Below are positions 29,281-39,853 of a stretch of 64,000 nucleotides of DNA, in pieces. Under the pieces are notes generated by a model that ran no database searches, had not been told where the DNA came from, and was given only the letters and a program-made list of their open reading frames with translations. The stretch's first letter is position 1; each line of letters begins with the position of its first letter. Source of the stretch: Pseudomonas profundi (GTDB taxonomy: Bacteria > Pseudomonadota > Gammaproteobacteria > Pseudomonadales > Pseudomonadaceae). A program made the translations under genes and the position numbers. The stretch spans positions 58,390 through 122,389 of the forward strand of contig NZ_VTPZ01000013.1 of the NCBI RefSeq assembly GCF_008638305.1, written 5' to 3'.

Positions 29281-29312
29281 AAGCTGGAAGCTTGAAGCTG
29301 GAAGCTTGAAGC
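29281..29312. repeat. Tandem AAGCTGGAAGCTTG repeat, left flank of the four-helix-bundle gene
   Basis: Two perfect 14-bp units AAGCTGGAAGCTTG (29281-29294 and 29295-29308) are followed by AAGC. The run begins 20 bp upstream of the cysNC start and 12 bp past the stop of the four-helix-bundle gene. Related sequence lies on the other side of that gene in inverted orientation. Confidence 0.8.
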
Positions 29313-29324
29313 AAAACCAGTGAG

Positions 29325-29690
29325 TTATTTCGTGCCATCCGCTTGAGATTGCGAACGGATAGTATTTATCAAGCTTGCCAGCATGGCGGCTATCTCGCGC
29401 GTCTCATTGACCGCGCGTGCAGCGTACTCAGGCAGCAGCATTCCAGCTGCTTGGCCGATATAAAGCTGCGTGCGCAACTCCGCACAAGAACCTTTGGCAA
29501 TGAGTAGAAAACGGACCTTTTCACGCGGTCCTTCCCTACTCATCCCTTCTGCGATATTGCTCGGGACGGACAAACCAGAGCGGGTAATTTGGTCCCGATA
29601 TCCCCAGTCGCGGTGGCCCGACACGTTCTTGTACAAACTCACCGACAATCGCGCTGAACGCTTCCACACTTCAAGTTTCTCGAAATCCAT
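29325..29690 (-). CDS. Four-helix-bundle protein (23S rRNA intervening-sequence protein family)
   Basis: The 121-residue protein opens [20 protein letters not shown] and continues [17 protein letters not shown] (about 35-51), [19 protein letters not shown] (about 58-76) and a C-terminal helix. This is the signature of the PF05635/TIGR02436 four-helix-bundle family, first seen in 23S rRNA intervening sequences and related to the Avd accessory protein of diversity-generating retroelements. ATG 29690 has CGGAG upstream. The gene lies between cysD and cysNC, which are normally adjacent, and AAGCTTGAAGC-type repeats bracket it. This suggests an acquired cassette. The function is unknown. Confidence 0.9.
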   Translation of the reverse strand: MDFEKLEVWKRSARLSVSLYKNVSGHRDWGYRDQITRSGLSVPSNIAEGMSREGPREKVRFLLIAKGSCAELRTQLYIGQAAGMLLPEYAARAVNETREIAAMLASLINTIRSQSQADGTK

Positions 29691-29706
29691 GACAATCTCC
29701 GTGTCA

Positions 29707-29739
29707 CTTCAAGCTTCAAGCTTCCCGCTTCAAGCTGCC
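29707..29739. repeat. CTTCAAGCTTC repeat, right flank of the four-helix-bundle gene
   Basis: The segment reads CTTCAAGCTTCAAGCTTC, then CCGCTTCAAGCTGCC. It is the inverted counterpart of the tandem repeat at 29281-29312. It lies 16 bp upstream of the four-helix-bundle start codon and about 18 bp past the cysD stop. Confidence 0.75.
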
Positions 29740-29757
29740 AGGCATTTCCGCCTTCGG

Positions 29758-30663
29758 CTAGAAATACCCCTGCCTCTTCTTCTCCTCCATCGATCCGGCT
29801 TGATCGTGATCGATCACCCGGCCCTGGCGCTCAGACGTGCGGGTCAAAAGCATTTCCTGAATGATTTCCGGCAGGGTGGCGGCGGTGGATTCCACTGCGC
29901 CGGTGAGCGGATAACAGCCGAGGGTGCGGAAACGAACCATCTTTTCCTCTGGCACTTCGCCCTCTTCGAGCGGCATGCGCTCGTCATCGACCATGATCAG
30001 CGAACCGTTGCGCTCAACCACCGGACGCTTGGCGGCGAAATACAACGGCACAATCGGGATGCTTTCGAGGTAGATGTATTGCCAGATATCCAGCTCGGTC
30101 CAGTTCGACAGCGGGAAGACGCGGATACTTTCGCCCTTGTGTACCTTGCCGTTGTAGATATTCCACAGTTCCGGACGCTGGTTTTTCGGATCCCAGCGGT
30201 GATGCTTGTCACGGAAGGAATAGACGCGCTCTTTCGCTCGCGATTTTTCTTCATCGCGGCGGGCGCCACCAAAGGCCGCATCGAAGCCGTACTTGTCCAA
30301 TGCCTGCTTCAGACCCTGGGTCTTCATCACATCGGTGTGCACAGCGCTGCCATGGGTGAACGGACCGATGCCCTGGGCTACGCCTTCCGGGTTCTTGTGG
30401 ACCAGCAGGTCCAGCTCCATTTCGTCGACGATGCGTTCGCGGAAACTGTACATTTCGCGGAATTTCCAGCCGGTGTCGACGTGCATGACCGGGAACGGCA
30501 GGCGGCCTGGATAAAAGGCTTTGCGGGCCAGGTGCAACATGACCGCAGAGTCCTTACCGATCGAATACAGCATCACCGGATTCTGAAACTCGGCGGCCAC
30601 CTCGCGAATGATGTGGATGCTTTCGGCTTCCAGTTGCTTGAGATGTGTCAGTTTTTCGAGCAT
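29758..30663 (-). CDS. cysD: Sulfate adenylyltransferase subunit 2
   Basis: CysD is the catalytic subunit of ATP sulfurylase, which makes APS from sulfate and ATP with CysN. The 301-residue protein has the PP-loop motif [19 protein letters not shown] (about 32-50), [16 protein letters not shown], and a C-terminal [23 protein letters not shown] typical of CysD. It heads the operon, with the four-helix-bundle gene and then cysNC downstream on the same strand. Confidence 0.96.
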   Translation of the reverse strand: MLEKLTHLKQLEAESIHIIREVAAEFQNPVMLYSIGKDSAVMLHLARKAFYPGRLPFPVMHVDTGWKFREMYSFRERIVDEMELDLLVHKNPEGVAQGIGPFTHGSAVHTDVMKTQGLKQALDKYGFDAAFGGARRDEEKSRAKERVYSFRDKHHRWDPKNQRPELWNIYNGKVHKGESIRVFPLSNWTELDIWQYIYLESIPIVPLYFAAKRPVVERNGSLIMVDDERMPLEEGEVPEEKMVRFRTLGCYPLTGAVESTAATLPEIIQEMLLTRTSERQGRVIDHDQAGSMEEKKRQGYF

Positions 30664-30699
30664 GGCGTACTCACGATGAAGGACTTCAGATAGGCCGGC

Positions 30700-30728
30700 A
30701 TTGTAACAAAGGCACTTGCATCTAATAA
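30700..30728 (-). promoter_or_regulatory. Candidate activator-dependent promoter of cysD
   Basis: TACAAT (-10, 30705-30700) lies 17 bp from TTATTA (-35, 30728-30723) on the minus strand. A strikingly AT-rich stretch (to about 30775) lies just upstream, in a GC-rich genome. A good -10 with a poor -35 and an AT-rich upstream region is what a CysB-activated promoter would look like, but the CysB site itself is degenerate and I cannot assign it. Confidence 0.42.
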
Positions 30729-30802
30729 GACGCCTTTTAATACCTTTAAAGCATATCCATATATTGGGCAGACCAACTCAGCGCAACCGGGTCGGCAACC
30801 AA

Positions 30803-31576
30803 TCAGACCGGATTATCGATATCGACAAAGCGGTGCTCGATGCCGAAATGCGCGGCGAGTCTCTCACCCAGCGCTTGTACACCGTAACGCTCGGTGGCGT
30901 GGTGGCCGGCGGCGAAGAAATGGATCCCGTTTTCCCGCGCACTGTGAACGGTCGGCTCGGATATTTCACCGGTGACGAAGGCATCCATCCCGAGCGCTAT
31001 GGCCTTCTCGATGTAGCCTTGGGCTGCGCCCGTACACCAGGCAATACGCTTGATCGGCCGGTCGTTTCCGGCAATGTGCAACGGCATCCGCCCCAGGGCG
31101 CGCTCGAGACTCGCCGCCACCTCGGCCCCCGATTGGGCTGTCTCGAGTTCGCCATGCAACCCTACCGACCGCGGATTGGCCGGCTCGAGGCCGCCGCGAA
31201 TCTGCCAGCCCAGCAACCGCGCAAGCTGGACGTTATTGCCTACCTCGGCATGCACGTCCAGCGGCAGATGATAGGCAAGCAGGCTGATATCGTTTTCCAG
31301 CAGGGCCTTGAGTCGTTTTTTCTTGATCCCTGTTAGCGGAGCACCTTCGCCCTTCCAGAAATACCCATGATGGACCAGTAGCATATCCGCGCCCTGCTCT
31401 ATCGCGGCATCAACCAATGCCTGACTGGCAGTGACGCCGGTAATCAATCGCCGCACCTGGTTGCGGCCTTCGACCTGCAACCCGTTCGGGCAGTAGTCCT
31501 GAAAGGCCGAACTCTCCAGCATGGCGTCGCAGTAGGCAACGAGATCGCTGCGCGTGACCGAGCGTTGATCGCTCAT
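30803..31576 (-). CDS. Nif3-like dinuclear metal-centre protein (YbgI type)
   Basis: From ATG 31576 (GGAGA upstream) the protein has 257 residues. It has the Nif3 pattern DYCPNGLQVEGR (about 22-33), LLVHHGYFWK (about 65-74, metal-binding histidines), AYHLPLDVH (about 98-106) and the C-terminal GHHATERYGVQAL (about 225-237). YbgI-type proteins form hexameric toroids with two metal ions. It has been named GTP cyclohydrolase I type 2, but the real activity is disputed. It is divergent from algW. Confidence 0.88.
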   Translation of the reverse strand: MSDQRSVTRSDLVAYCDAMLESSAFQDYCPNGLQVEGRNQVRRLITGVTASQALVDAAIEQGADMLLVHHGYFWKGEGAPLTGIKKKRLKALLENDISLLAYHLPLDVHAEVGNNVQLARLLGWQIRGGLEPANPRSVGLHGELETAQSGAEVAASLERALGRMPLHIAGNDRPIKRIAWCTGAAQGYIEKAIALGMDAFVTGEISEPTVHSARENGIHFFAAGHHATERYGVQALGERLAAHFGIEHRFVDIDNPV

Positions 31577-31716
31577 GATATTCTCCAGCCAATGGACAGA
31601 CCCTGCATTCTCGGACCCGGACGGAGTCTTTTCAAGAACTTGCGCTCCACAGGACTGCGGCATGTACTTATAATGATCGGTTTAGACAGGCCGACCATGA
31701 TTCAAGGGACAGATTA

Positions 31717-32859
31717 ATGAAGGACCTCGTGCGTAATCTCGCGTGGCCGGTGGCCTGCGGCCTGCTGGCGGCACTGCTGATCGTCCAGAAGTATCCCCAC
31801 TGGCTCGGTTTACCTGAAAAAAGCAATGTAGCGATTCAGGTCGCTCCGCAGGCGGCGGCTCCGTCAGTGGGTCCCGCCTCCTATAGCGACGCGGTACAAC
31901 GCGCAGCGCCCGCGGTTGCCAGCATCTTTACCAGCAAGGAACTCAGCGAGACCAATGGGCAGCCCCGAGCGCCGACCCTCAGGGATTATTCCGACACCAT
32001 GCCCGCACCCGCGCGGCGTCAGTCCAGCCTGGGTTCAGCGGTAATTCTGAGTCCCGACGGCTATCTGCTGACCAATAACCACGTCATCGCCGACGCCGAC
32101 GAAATTCTCGTAGCCTTGCAGGACGGTCGTGAAGCGCTGGCGCGCCTGATCGGCACCGACCCGGAAACCGATCTCGCAGTGCTCAAAATCGATTTGCCCA
32201 ACTTGCCAGCGGTCACCATCAGCTCCAACGACGAACTCAGACAGCGCACCGGCGATGTGGTCATGGCAATCGGTAATCCCTTCGGCCTGGGCCAGACGGT
32301 AACCATGGGCATTATCAGCGCCACAGGGCGCAATCAGCTGGGGCTGAACACCTATGAAGACTTCATCCAGACCGATGCTGCCATCAACCAGGGCAACTCG
32401 GGCGGTGCGCTGATAGATGCCCACGGCAATCTGATCGGCATCAATACCGCGATTTTCTCCCAGTCAGGCGGCTCCCAGGGAATCGGTTTCGCCATCCCGG
32501 CGCGACTGGCCTATGAGGTCATGCAGGAGATCATCGCCGCTGGTCGGGTAATCCGCGGCTGGCTCGGCGTGGAAGTGCAACCGGTAACACCGGATCTGGC
32601 AGCGTCATACAATCTGAAGCAGAGCGAGGGCATCGTGATTACCGGACTGTATCGAGATGGTCCCGCCTGGCAGGCGGGCCTCCAGCCGGGAGATCTGATT
32701 CTGCGTATTGATGAACAGCCCGCCAGCAGTGGTCGCGACGCCATGAACCAGGTCGCGCGCGCCGATCCCGGAGAGAAAGTAACCATGGAGGTGATGCGCG
32801 ACGGCAAGAAGCACACCTTTGTCGCGCAAGTCGGGGTTCGGCCTAGCTTCAAGCCCTGA
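31717..32859 (+). CDS. algW: Periplasmic serine protease AlgW (DegS/HtrA family)
   Basis: AlgW starts the proteolytic cascade on the anti-sigma factor MucA in pseudomonads, releasing AlgU in response to envelope stress. The 380-residue protein has an N-terminal membrane anchor (about 8-25), a trypsin-like domain with the triad His in TNNHVIADAD (about 122), Asp in DPETDLAVL (about 151) and Ser in NQGNSGGALID (about 227), and one PDZ domain (about 280-370). A single PDZ and a membrane anchor fit the DegS/AlgW type. The neighbouring hisC, hisD and murA match the pseudomonad algW locus. Confidence 0.92.
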   Translation: MKDLVRNLAWPVACGLLAALLIVQKYPHWLGLPEKSNVAIQVAPQAAAPSVGPASYSDAVQRAAPAVASIFTSKELSETNGQPRAPTLRDYSDTMPAPARRQSSLGSAVILSPDGYLLTNNHVIADADEILVALQDGREALARLIGTDPETDLAVLKIDLPNLPAVTISSNDELRQRTGDVVMAIGNPFGLGQTVTMGIISATGRNQLGLNTYEDFIQTDAAINQGNSGGALIDAHGNLIGINTAIFSQSGGSQGIGFAIPARLAYEVMQEIIAAGRVIRGWLGVEVQPVTPDLAASYNLKQSEGIVITGLYRDGPAWQAGLQPGDLILRIDEQPASSGRDAMNQVARADPGEKVTMEVMRDGKKHTFVAQVGVRPSFKP

Positions 32860-32905
32860 GCGGGCTCGCGCAGTGAGGGGCTTACGGCCCCTGCCGGCCA
32901 ACGAA

Positions 32906-33961
32906 TCAGATGAGTTGTTTCAGCGCCTCGAGCAAGGCCTGATTCTGTTCTTCAGTACCGATGGTGATGCGCAGAAACTGGTTGATCCGTGGCGCATTGA
33001 AATGCCGTACGATGACCCGCTGCTCACGCAGACCCTGCGCCAGCCCCGCAGCGTCACGCTCGCGATGCCTGGCAAAGATAAAGTTGGCCGCCGAGGGCAA
33101 CACTTCAAATCCCAGCGCCTGCAATGCCTGGCTCAGATTCTCCCGGCTACGCATGACGGCCTGGCACGTTGTGCGAAAGTATTCCTCGTCATCAAAAGCC
33201 GCGACCGCCCCCAGGATAGCCAGACGATCCAGCGGGTAGGAATTGAAGCTGTTCTTAATCCGCTCAAGCGCTTCGATAAGCTCCGGATGGCCCACCGCGA
33301 GACCAACCCGCATGCCAGCGAGCGAGCGCGACTTGGACAGGGTCTGGGTCACCAGCAGATTGGGATAACGGTCAACCAGTCCGATTGCCGTCTCGCCGCC
33401 GAAATCGACATAGGCTTCATCCACCACCACCACTGATTCGGTGTTGGTCTGAAGAATGGCTTCGATCTTGTCCAGGCCCAACAGTATGCCCGTGGGTGCA
33501 TTCGGGTTAGGGAAAATGATACCGCCGTTGGGCTGCTGATAATCATCCGGACAAATAGTGAAATCATCTGCCAGTTCTACCGTACGGGCTTCGATCCCGT
33601 AGAGCCCACAGTACACCGGATAGAAGCTGTAGCTGATATCCGGGAACAATACCGGCCGGCCGTGCTGGAACAGACCATGAAAAATATGCGCGAGCACCTC
33701 ATCGGAGCCATTGCCCACAAATACTTGCTGTGGCGTGACCGAGTAATACCCGGCGATGGCCGACTTCAGGCTATCGGCATTGGGCGCAGGATACAGCCGC
33801 AGGCCAGCATCCACCCCGCCGCGAATCGCTTCGAGTACCCGCGGCGATGGGCCGTAGGGGTTTTCGTTGGTGTTGAGTTTGACCAGGTTATCCAGCTTCG
33901 GCTGCTCGCCCGGGACATAGGGCACCAGGTCTTTGACAAAGGGACTCCAGAAGCGGCTCAC
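32906..33961 (-). CDS. hisC: Histidinol-phosphate aminotransferase
   Basis: HisC converts imidazole-acetol phosphate and glutamate to histidinol phosphate with PLP. The 351-residue class I/II aminotransferase shows [13 protein letters not shown] (about 28-40), [13 protein letters not shown], the NPNAPTG loop (about 152) and the PLP-lysine region [14 protein letters not shown] (about 210-223). The start is GTG at 33961. It lies downstream of hisD with a 77-bp gap that contains a repeat. It converges on algW. Confidence 0.95.
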   Translation of the reverse strand: MSRFWSPFVKDLVPYVPGEQPKLDNLVKLNTNENPYGPSPRVLEAIRGGVDAGLRLYPAPNADSLKSAIAGYYSVTPQQVFVGNGSDEVLAHIFHGLFQHGRPVLFPDISYSFYPVYCGLYGIEARTVELADDFTICPDDYQQPNGGIIFPNPNAPTGILLGLDKIEAILQTNTESVVVVDEAYVDFGGETAIGLVDRYPNLLVTQTLSKSRSLAGMRVGLAVGHPELIEALERIKNSFNSYPLDRLAILGAVAAFDDEEYFRTTCQAVMRSRENLSQALQALGFEVLPSAANFIFARHRERDAAGLAQGLREQRVIVRHFNAPRINQFLRITIGTEEQNQALLEALKQLI

Positions 33962-33984
33962 TAATCAATCCTCGGTATAAACGT

Positions 33985-34018
33985 CAAAAGCTGGAAGCTG
34001 GGAGTGACAAGCACCCAG
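33985..34018. repeat. AAGCTGGAAGCTGGGAG repeat between hisD and hisC
   Basis: The spacer contains AAAAGCTGGAAGCTGGGAG, then TGACAAGC and ACCCAGCC. The first part matches the 14-bp unit of the repeat next to the four-helix-bundle gene (AAGCTGGAAGCTTG). It is a short, single-arm copy. Confidence 0.5.
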
Positions 34019-34038
34019 CCGATGGTCAGCTTCGGCCA

Positions 34039-35349
34039 TTAATCTTTTATTCGGTATTCCGCACTGCGCGCATGCGCCGTCAGGCTTTCGCCCCGCGCCA
34101 GCACAGATGCGGTTTTTGCCAGCTCGGAGGCGCCCTCGGGTGAGCAAAAGATCACCGACGAACGTTTCTGGAAGTCATAGACGCCAAGCGGCGAGGAGAA
34201 CCGCGCGGTACCGGATGTTGGCAACACGTGATTGGGACCCGCGCAGTAATCACCCAATGCTTCAGGCGTGAAGCGGCCCATAAAGATGGCGCCGGCATGG
34301 CGGATCTGCGGTAGCAGCGCATCGGGGTCCGCTACAGACAACTCCAGGTGCTCGGGCGCGATACGATTGGATACTTCGATCGCCTGTTCCAGACTGGCTA
34401 CCTTGATCAGCGCGCCGCGGGTTTCGATCGACACGCGCACCATATCGGAGCGCTCCAGACTGGACAGCAGCTTGTCGAGACTGGCCTGTACCGCGTCGAG
34501 AAACGCGGCATCCGGCGACAACAGAATCGACTGGGCATTCTCGTCATGCTCAGCCTGCGAGAACAGATCCATGGCGATCCAGTCCGGATCTGTCTGGCCG
34601 TCGCAGATCACCAGGATCTCCGAAGGTCCGGCAATCATGTCGATACCGACCTGACCGAACACTGCACGCTTGGCGGTGGCGACATAGATATTTCCCGGCC
34701 CGACAATCTTGTCTACGCGCGGGACACTTTCGGTGCCGTAGGCCAGCGCAGCGACTGCCTGGGCGCCACCGATGGTAATCACGCGATCGACACCGGCCAG
34801 GCAGGCGGCAGCCAATACCAGCTCGTTGATTTCGCCGCGTGGGGTAGGCACCACCATGACCACTTCAGGTACGCCAGCGACCTTGGCAGGTATGGCGTTC
34901 ATCAGCACCGAGGACGGATAGGAGGCCTTGCCCCCGGGAACGTAGAGCCCGGCCCGATCAAGTGCAGTGATCTGCTGGCCCAGCACCGTGCCGTCAGCTT
35001 CAGTGTAGCGCCAGGACGCCTGACGCTGATGTTCGTGATAGACGCGCACGCGCTCGGCAGCCACTTCCAGGGCGGTGCGCTGTTCGGGCGTGATACGTTC
35101 AAGGGCGACCTCAAGGCGTTCACGGCCGAGAATCAACTCAGCCATGTTCGCGACGTCGAGACCGTCGAAGCGCGCCGTATATTCGACCAGTGCGGCGTCG
35201 CCACGCTGGCGTACGGCCTCGATGATCTCCTCGACGCGCTGGTTTACCGCCCGATCAGACACGCCTTCCCACGCCAGCAGCGCATCCAGATGCTGATTGA
35301 AATCGACCTGGTCGGCGTCGAGACGGGCGATTTTCAATGGCGTGTTCAT
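34039..35349 (-). CDS. hisD: Histidinol dehydrogenase
   Basis: HisD catalyses the last two oxidations to L-histidine with NAD and zinc. The 436-residue protein has the signature segments [23 protein letters not shown] (about 130-152), [16 protein letters not shown], and [15 protein letters not shown] (about 235-249). The Glu/His catalytic region is [11 protein letters not shown] with [23 protein letters not shown] downstream. It lies 32 bp after hisG. Confidence 0.96.
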   Translation of the reverse strand: MNTPLKIARLDADQVDFNQHLDALLAWEGVSDRAVNQRVEEIIEAVRQRGDAALVEYTARFDGLDVANMAELILGRERLEVALERITPEQRTALEVAAERVRVYHEHQRQASWRYTEADGTVLGQQITALDRAGLYVPGGKASYPSSVLMNAIPAKVAGVPEVVMVVPTPRGEINELVLAAACLAGVDRVITIGGAQAVAALAYGTESVPRVDKIVGPGNIYVATAKRAVFGQVGIDMIAGPSEILVICDGQTDPDWIAMDLFSQAEHDENAQSILLSPDAAFLDAVQASLDKLLSSLERSDMVRVSIETRGALIKVASLEQAIEVSNRIAPEHLELSVADPDALLPQIRHAGAIFMGRFTPEALGDYCAGPNHVLPTSGTARFSSPLGVYDFQKRSSVIFCSPEGASELAKTASVLARGESLTAHARSAEYRIKD

Positions 35350-35381
35350 GGGATAGCTACCTTTGTTGAAAGAAGGACAGG

Positions 35382-36029
35382 TTATTCGGTTTCACTGCGA
35401 CGCTCCACAGCATCGCCGAGCACATCGATCAGCGCCTTGATGCGGGCGTGCTTCATCTTCATCGCAGCCTTGTTGACGATCAGTCGCGAGCTGATATGGC
35501 AGATCAGCTCCTGCGGTTCCAACCCGTTGGCGCGCAACGTATTGCCGGTGTCGACCACATCGATGATCTTGTCGGCCAGCCCCACCAATGGCGCCAACTC
35601 CATCGAACCGTAGAGCTTGATCACCTCCACCTGACGCCCCTGCTCCGCATAATAGCGTCGCGCAACATTGACGAACTTGGTGGCCACGCGCAGCCGGCCC
35701 TTGGGCTCGGGTGTGTTTACCGGGCCTGCGGTCATCAGCCGGCAATTGGCGATTTTCAGATCCAGCGGCTCATACAGGCCCTGGCTGTCGTACTCCATCA
35801 GCACATCCTTGCCCGCCACGCCCAGATCGGCAGCGCCGAGTTCGACGTAAGTCGGCACATCGGTGGCGCGCACGATCAACAAACGCACATCCGGATCGCT
35901 GGTGGGAAAGATCAGTTTGCGGCTTTTCTCCAGATCCTCGATCGGTTCGATGCCGGCGAGCTTCAGCAGCGGCAGCGTGTCGTCCAGGATACGGCCCTTG
36001 GACAGGGCAATTGTCAGACTCTGGCTCAT
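35382..36029 (-). CDS. hisG: ATP phosphoribosyltransferase, short form
   Basis: HisG performs the first committed step of histidine synthesis, joining ATP and PRPP. From ATG 36029 it has 215 residues, beginning [22 protein letters not shown]. The PRPP-binding loop lies in [14 protein letters not shown] (about 155-168). It lacks the C-terminal regulatory domain of long HisG, so a HisZ subunit should be encoded elsewhere. It lies 10 bp downstream of murA and 32 bp upstream of hisD. Confidence 0.95.
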   Translation of the reverse strand: MSQSLTIALSKGRILDDTLPLLKLAGIEPIEDLEKSRKLIFPTSDPDVRLLIVRATDVPTYVELGAADLGVAGKDVLMEYDSQGLYEPLDLKIANCRLMTAGPVNTPEPKGRLRVATKFVNVARRYYAEQGRQVEVIKLYGSMELAPLVGLADKIIDVVDTGNTLRANGLEPQELICHISSRLIVNKAAMKMKHARIKALIDVLGDAVERRSETE

Positions 36030-36039
36030 TACTGCTCCC

Positions 36040-37332
<1,293 letters not shown>

Positions 37333-37572
37333 TCAGGAACGGCTTGCCCAGGTTTCACGGGTAAAAAATTTCATTGTCACGGCATGTATGCTGCCGTCGG
37401 TTATCGGCTGATTGAGCAGCGCATAGACCTGTTGCTGGCGCTTGACCGGTGGCAGCGCCGCCAGTTCGTCACTGATGACGTTAAGCTGAAAATTGCAGCC
37501 TTCGCCTTCCACTTCCACCTGGGCTCCCGGCAATTGCTCTTCGAGCATCTTCTTCACGTCATGTGCATGCAT
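37333..37572 (-). CDS. ibaG: BolA-family protein IbaG
   Basis: The 79-residue protein has the BolA fold: VKKMLEEQLPGAQVEVEGEGCNFQLNVISDEL, then the helix PPVKRQQQVYALLNQPITDGSIHAVTMKFFT with the conserved histidine. IbaG (YrbA) binds an Fe-S cluster with monothiol glutaredoxin and is linked to acid resistance and envelope traits. It sits between mlaB and murA, as in enterobacteria and pseudomonads. Confidence 0.9.
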   Translation of the reverse strand: MHAHDVKKMLEEQLPGAQVEVEGEGCNFQLNVISDELAALPPVKRQQQVYALLNQPITDGSIHAVTMKFFTRETWASRS

Positions 37573-37603
37573 GAGGTTCTCTCCTGTGGCGTTTCGGTGC
37601 GGT

Positions 37604-37924
37604 TCAGCTGGCCTGGGGTGACTCGGTCACCGACGCCAGCCACTCATCAAGCTGACATACGGTGGCAATGCTCCGCAGTGCCTGCGGGACCTCGGTCAGG
37701 CGTAGATTGCCACCCTTTTCGGTCTGTTTACGGGCAGCGACCAGAATAAGTGACAGACCAACACTGTTCGCCCGGCTGACACCGGACAAGTCCAGGAGGA
37801 CGTCATCCCCGGCCTTACCTATCGCTCTTTCGAGCTCGGAGCGTACGGATACCGCCGTGACGAAATCGAGCTCGCCTTCAATTTTTATCCTGCTGCCATC
37901 ATCGCTGACGACGCGTGCACTCAC
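37604..37924 (-). CDS. mlaB: STAS-domain protein MlaB
   Basis: MlaB is the cytoplasmic STAS subunit of the MlaFEDB phospholipid transporter. The 106-residue protein contains DDVLLDLSGVSRANSVGLSLILVAARKQ (about 39-66), the STAS core. The start is GTG, overlapping the mlaC stop in a GTGA arrangement. It is the last gene of the mlaFEDCB cluster. Confidence 0.88.
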   Translation of the reverse strand: MSARVVSDDGSRIKIEGELDFVTAVSVRSELERAIGKAGDDVLLDLSGVSRANSVGLSLILVAARKQTEKGGNLRLTEVPQALRSIATVCQLDEWLASVTESPQAS

Positions 37925-38568
37925 TGCTCGACACCTTCTTCGACCTTCTCGCGGGACTGGGCAACCACCCCGCCCCAGTTGTCGATAACCTTGTCCAGAT
38001 CGTTGCCATGCGCCTGCATGGCCTGGGCGAACTGGTCGCGGAACAGCAAACCAATGTTGATGCCTTCGACAATCACGTTACGCACCATCCACTGACCATC
38101 CTTGTTGACCATGGTGTAAGTGGCCGGGTAAATCGTCCCGTTGGCGGTCTGGATTTCCATATTGACGCTGGCGCGATCATCACGCTGCTGGTCGCGACTA
38201 CGCGGCGGCAGAACCTTGATCTTGCCGCTATCGAATTCCAGCAGAGCGTTGCCGTAGAACTGCACCATGCTTCGCTTGAAGGTCTCGATGAACCGCTGGA
38301 TCTGTTCCGGGCTGGCGTCACGGCTGAAACGCACTGTCATGACGCTGCGTGCGATGCCTTCGTAGTCCACCACAGGGTCCAGCACTTCGCTGAGACCTTC
38401 CAGGAAGGCTTCAGAATCCTTTTTGTACAGCTCCCGGTTGGAATCGAGCACGTCCATCACACGGTTTGACGTATCTTCCACCACTTGCTGCGGGGTAGCG
38501 GAAGCCGCGTGCGCAAACAGGGGGACAGACAGAGCCAGCATCAGGGCCAGCTTGATTACATTTCGCAT
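37921..38568 (-). CDS. mlaC: Periplasmic phospholipid-binding protein MlaC
   Basis: MlaC shuttles phospholipid between the outer-membrane MlaA complex and MlaFEDB. The 215-residue protein has a signal peptide (MRNVIKLALMLALSVPLFAHA) and the MlaC/Ttg2 domain with VVDYEGIARSVM and FIETFKRSMVQFYGNALLEF. In pseudomonads these genes are also called ttg2. It lies 12 bp downstream of mlaD. Confidence 0.93.
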   Translation of the reverse strand: MRNVIKLALMLALSVPLFAHAASATPQQVVEDTSNRVMDVLDSNRELYKKDSEAFLEGLSEVLDPVVDYEGIARSVMTVRFSRDASPEQIQRFIETFKRSMVQFYGNALLEFDSGKIKVLPPRSRDQQRDDRASVNMEIQTANGTIYPATYTMVNKDGQWMVRNVIVEGINIGLLFRDQFAQAMQAHGNDLDKVIDNWGGVVAQSREKVEEGVEQ

Positions 38569-38580
38569 TTTTCTCTCCGG

Positions 38581-39048
38581 TTATTCGTCGCTGCTGCTGA
38601 CGGTATTGAGCAGGAAGCGCCCGATCAACTCTTCAAGCACCAGGGCTGACTGAGTGTCATAGATTTCATCACCGTCGGCGAGCATCATGTCATCCCCACC
38701 GACTGAAATTCCGATGTACTTCTCACCAAGCAGACCTGCGGTAACAATCGAGGCGGCACTGTCCGACGGCAAAGTATCCACATCGTCAAATATCGCCATT
38801 TCCACGCGGCCGGTGTAGCGGTTCTTGTCGAACTGGATATCGGTCACCTGGCCGATAGTTACACCCGCCATGGTGACGCGGGCGCGGGTGGTCAGTCCCG
38901 ACACGTTGTCGAAATGGGCGTAGACCTTATAGACATCCCCGGTCGCATTCGTCGACAGGCCACTGACCCGCACGGCAAGAACCGCGAGAGCCAGCAATCC
39001 GGCGAGAATGAACACGCCAACTGTCAGTTCCAGAGTACGCATACGCAT
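38581..39048 (-). CDS. mlaD: MCE-domain protein MlaD
   Basis: MlaD is the membrane-anchored MCE subunit that forms the periplasmic hexameric ring of the Mla transporter. The 155-residue protein has one N-terminal helix (about 8-27), then an MCE domain with YKVYAHFDNVSGLTTRARVTMAGVTIGQV (about 40-68) and GLLGEKYIGISVGG (about 107-120). Length and position between mlaE and mlaC are typical. Confidence 0.94.
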   Translation of the reverse strand: MRMRTLELTVGVFILAGLLALAVLAVRVSGLSTNATGDVYKVYAHFDNVSGLTTRARVTMAGVTIGQVTDIQFDKNRYTGRVEMAIFDDVDTLPSDSAASIVTAGLLGEKYIGISVGGDDMMLADGDEIYDTQSALVLEELIGRFLLNTVSSSDE

Positions 39049-39067
39049 CTTGGGTTTCCTTGGGTAA

Positions 39068-39853
39068 TCAAAACATCAAAGCGGTAAGAATGAAGTCCAG
39101 GCTCAGAACGGCCAGAGACGCGTAGACGACAGTGCGGGTGGTCGCCCGGCTGATGCCTTCGGAAGTCGGGTCGCAATCATAGCCCTGGAATACTGCAATC
39201 CAGGTCACCACGAAGGCGAACACCAGGGCCTTGATCAGTCCGTTGAGTACATCGTCACCAAACTGGACGGCGTTCTGCATATTCGACCAATAGGAGCCGG
39301 AGTATACGCCGAGCCAGTCGACCGCGACCATTGCGCCGCCCCAGATTCCCACCACGCAGAAAATCATTGCCAGTAAGGGCATGGAAATAAATCCGGCCCA
39401 GAGCCGCGGCGCGATCACGTATTTGAGAGGATCAACGCCGATCATTTCCAGGCTGGACAACTGCTCGGTGGCCTTCATCAAGCCGATTTCTGCAGTCAGG
39501 GCCGAACCGGCGCGACCCGCAAACAGCAGCGCGGTGACCACCGGCCCCAGCTCACGCAGCAGGGTCAGCGCGACCATCTGGCCGACCGCTTGTTCCGAGC
39601 CGTAGCCGGACAGAATGTTATAGCCCTGCAGCGCCAGCACCATGCCGATGAACAGCCCGGACACCACGATGATGACCATCGACAGTACGCCGACCGAATA
39701 CAACTGGCGCACCAGCAGACCGAACGCGTTACCAAACCGTGACCTACCCGCCAGCGCCTGAAACAGGAAAATCCCGGAGCGTCCCAGCGCGGCGACAATA
39801 TCCAGGCCAGACCGTCCCAATAGCGCAACCCGGTCAGTCATCGAAGCTTTCAT
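39068..39853 (-). CDS. mlaE: Phospholipid transporter permease MlaE
   Basis: MlaE is the permease of the inner-membrane MlaFEDB complex. The 261-residue protein has the MlaE/YrbE pattern: an amphipathic N-terminus, then [26 protein letters not shown] (about 65-90), [36 protein letters not shown] (about 97-132) and a C-terminal helix. The start overlaps the mlaF stop by 4 nt. Confidence 0.95.
   Translation of the reverse strand: MKASMTDRVALLGRSGLDIVAALGRSGIFLFQALAGRSRFGNAFGLLVRQLYSVGVLSMVIIVVSGLFIGMVLALQGYNILSGYGSEQAVGQMVALTLLRELGPVVTALLFAGRAGSALTAEIGLMKATEQLSSLEMIGVDPLKYVIAPRLWAGFISMPLLAMIFCVVGIWGGAMVAVDWLGVYSGSYWSNMQNAVQFGDDVLNGLIKALVFAFVVTWIAVFQGYDCDPTSEGISRATTRTVVYASLAVLSLDFILTALMF

Noticed and set aside
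32876..32894. An AGGGGC/GCCCCT hairpin between algW and hisC as a bidirectional terminator
   Set aside because: Short stem and no T tract, so support is too weak to list.
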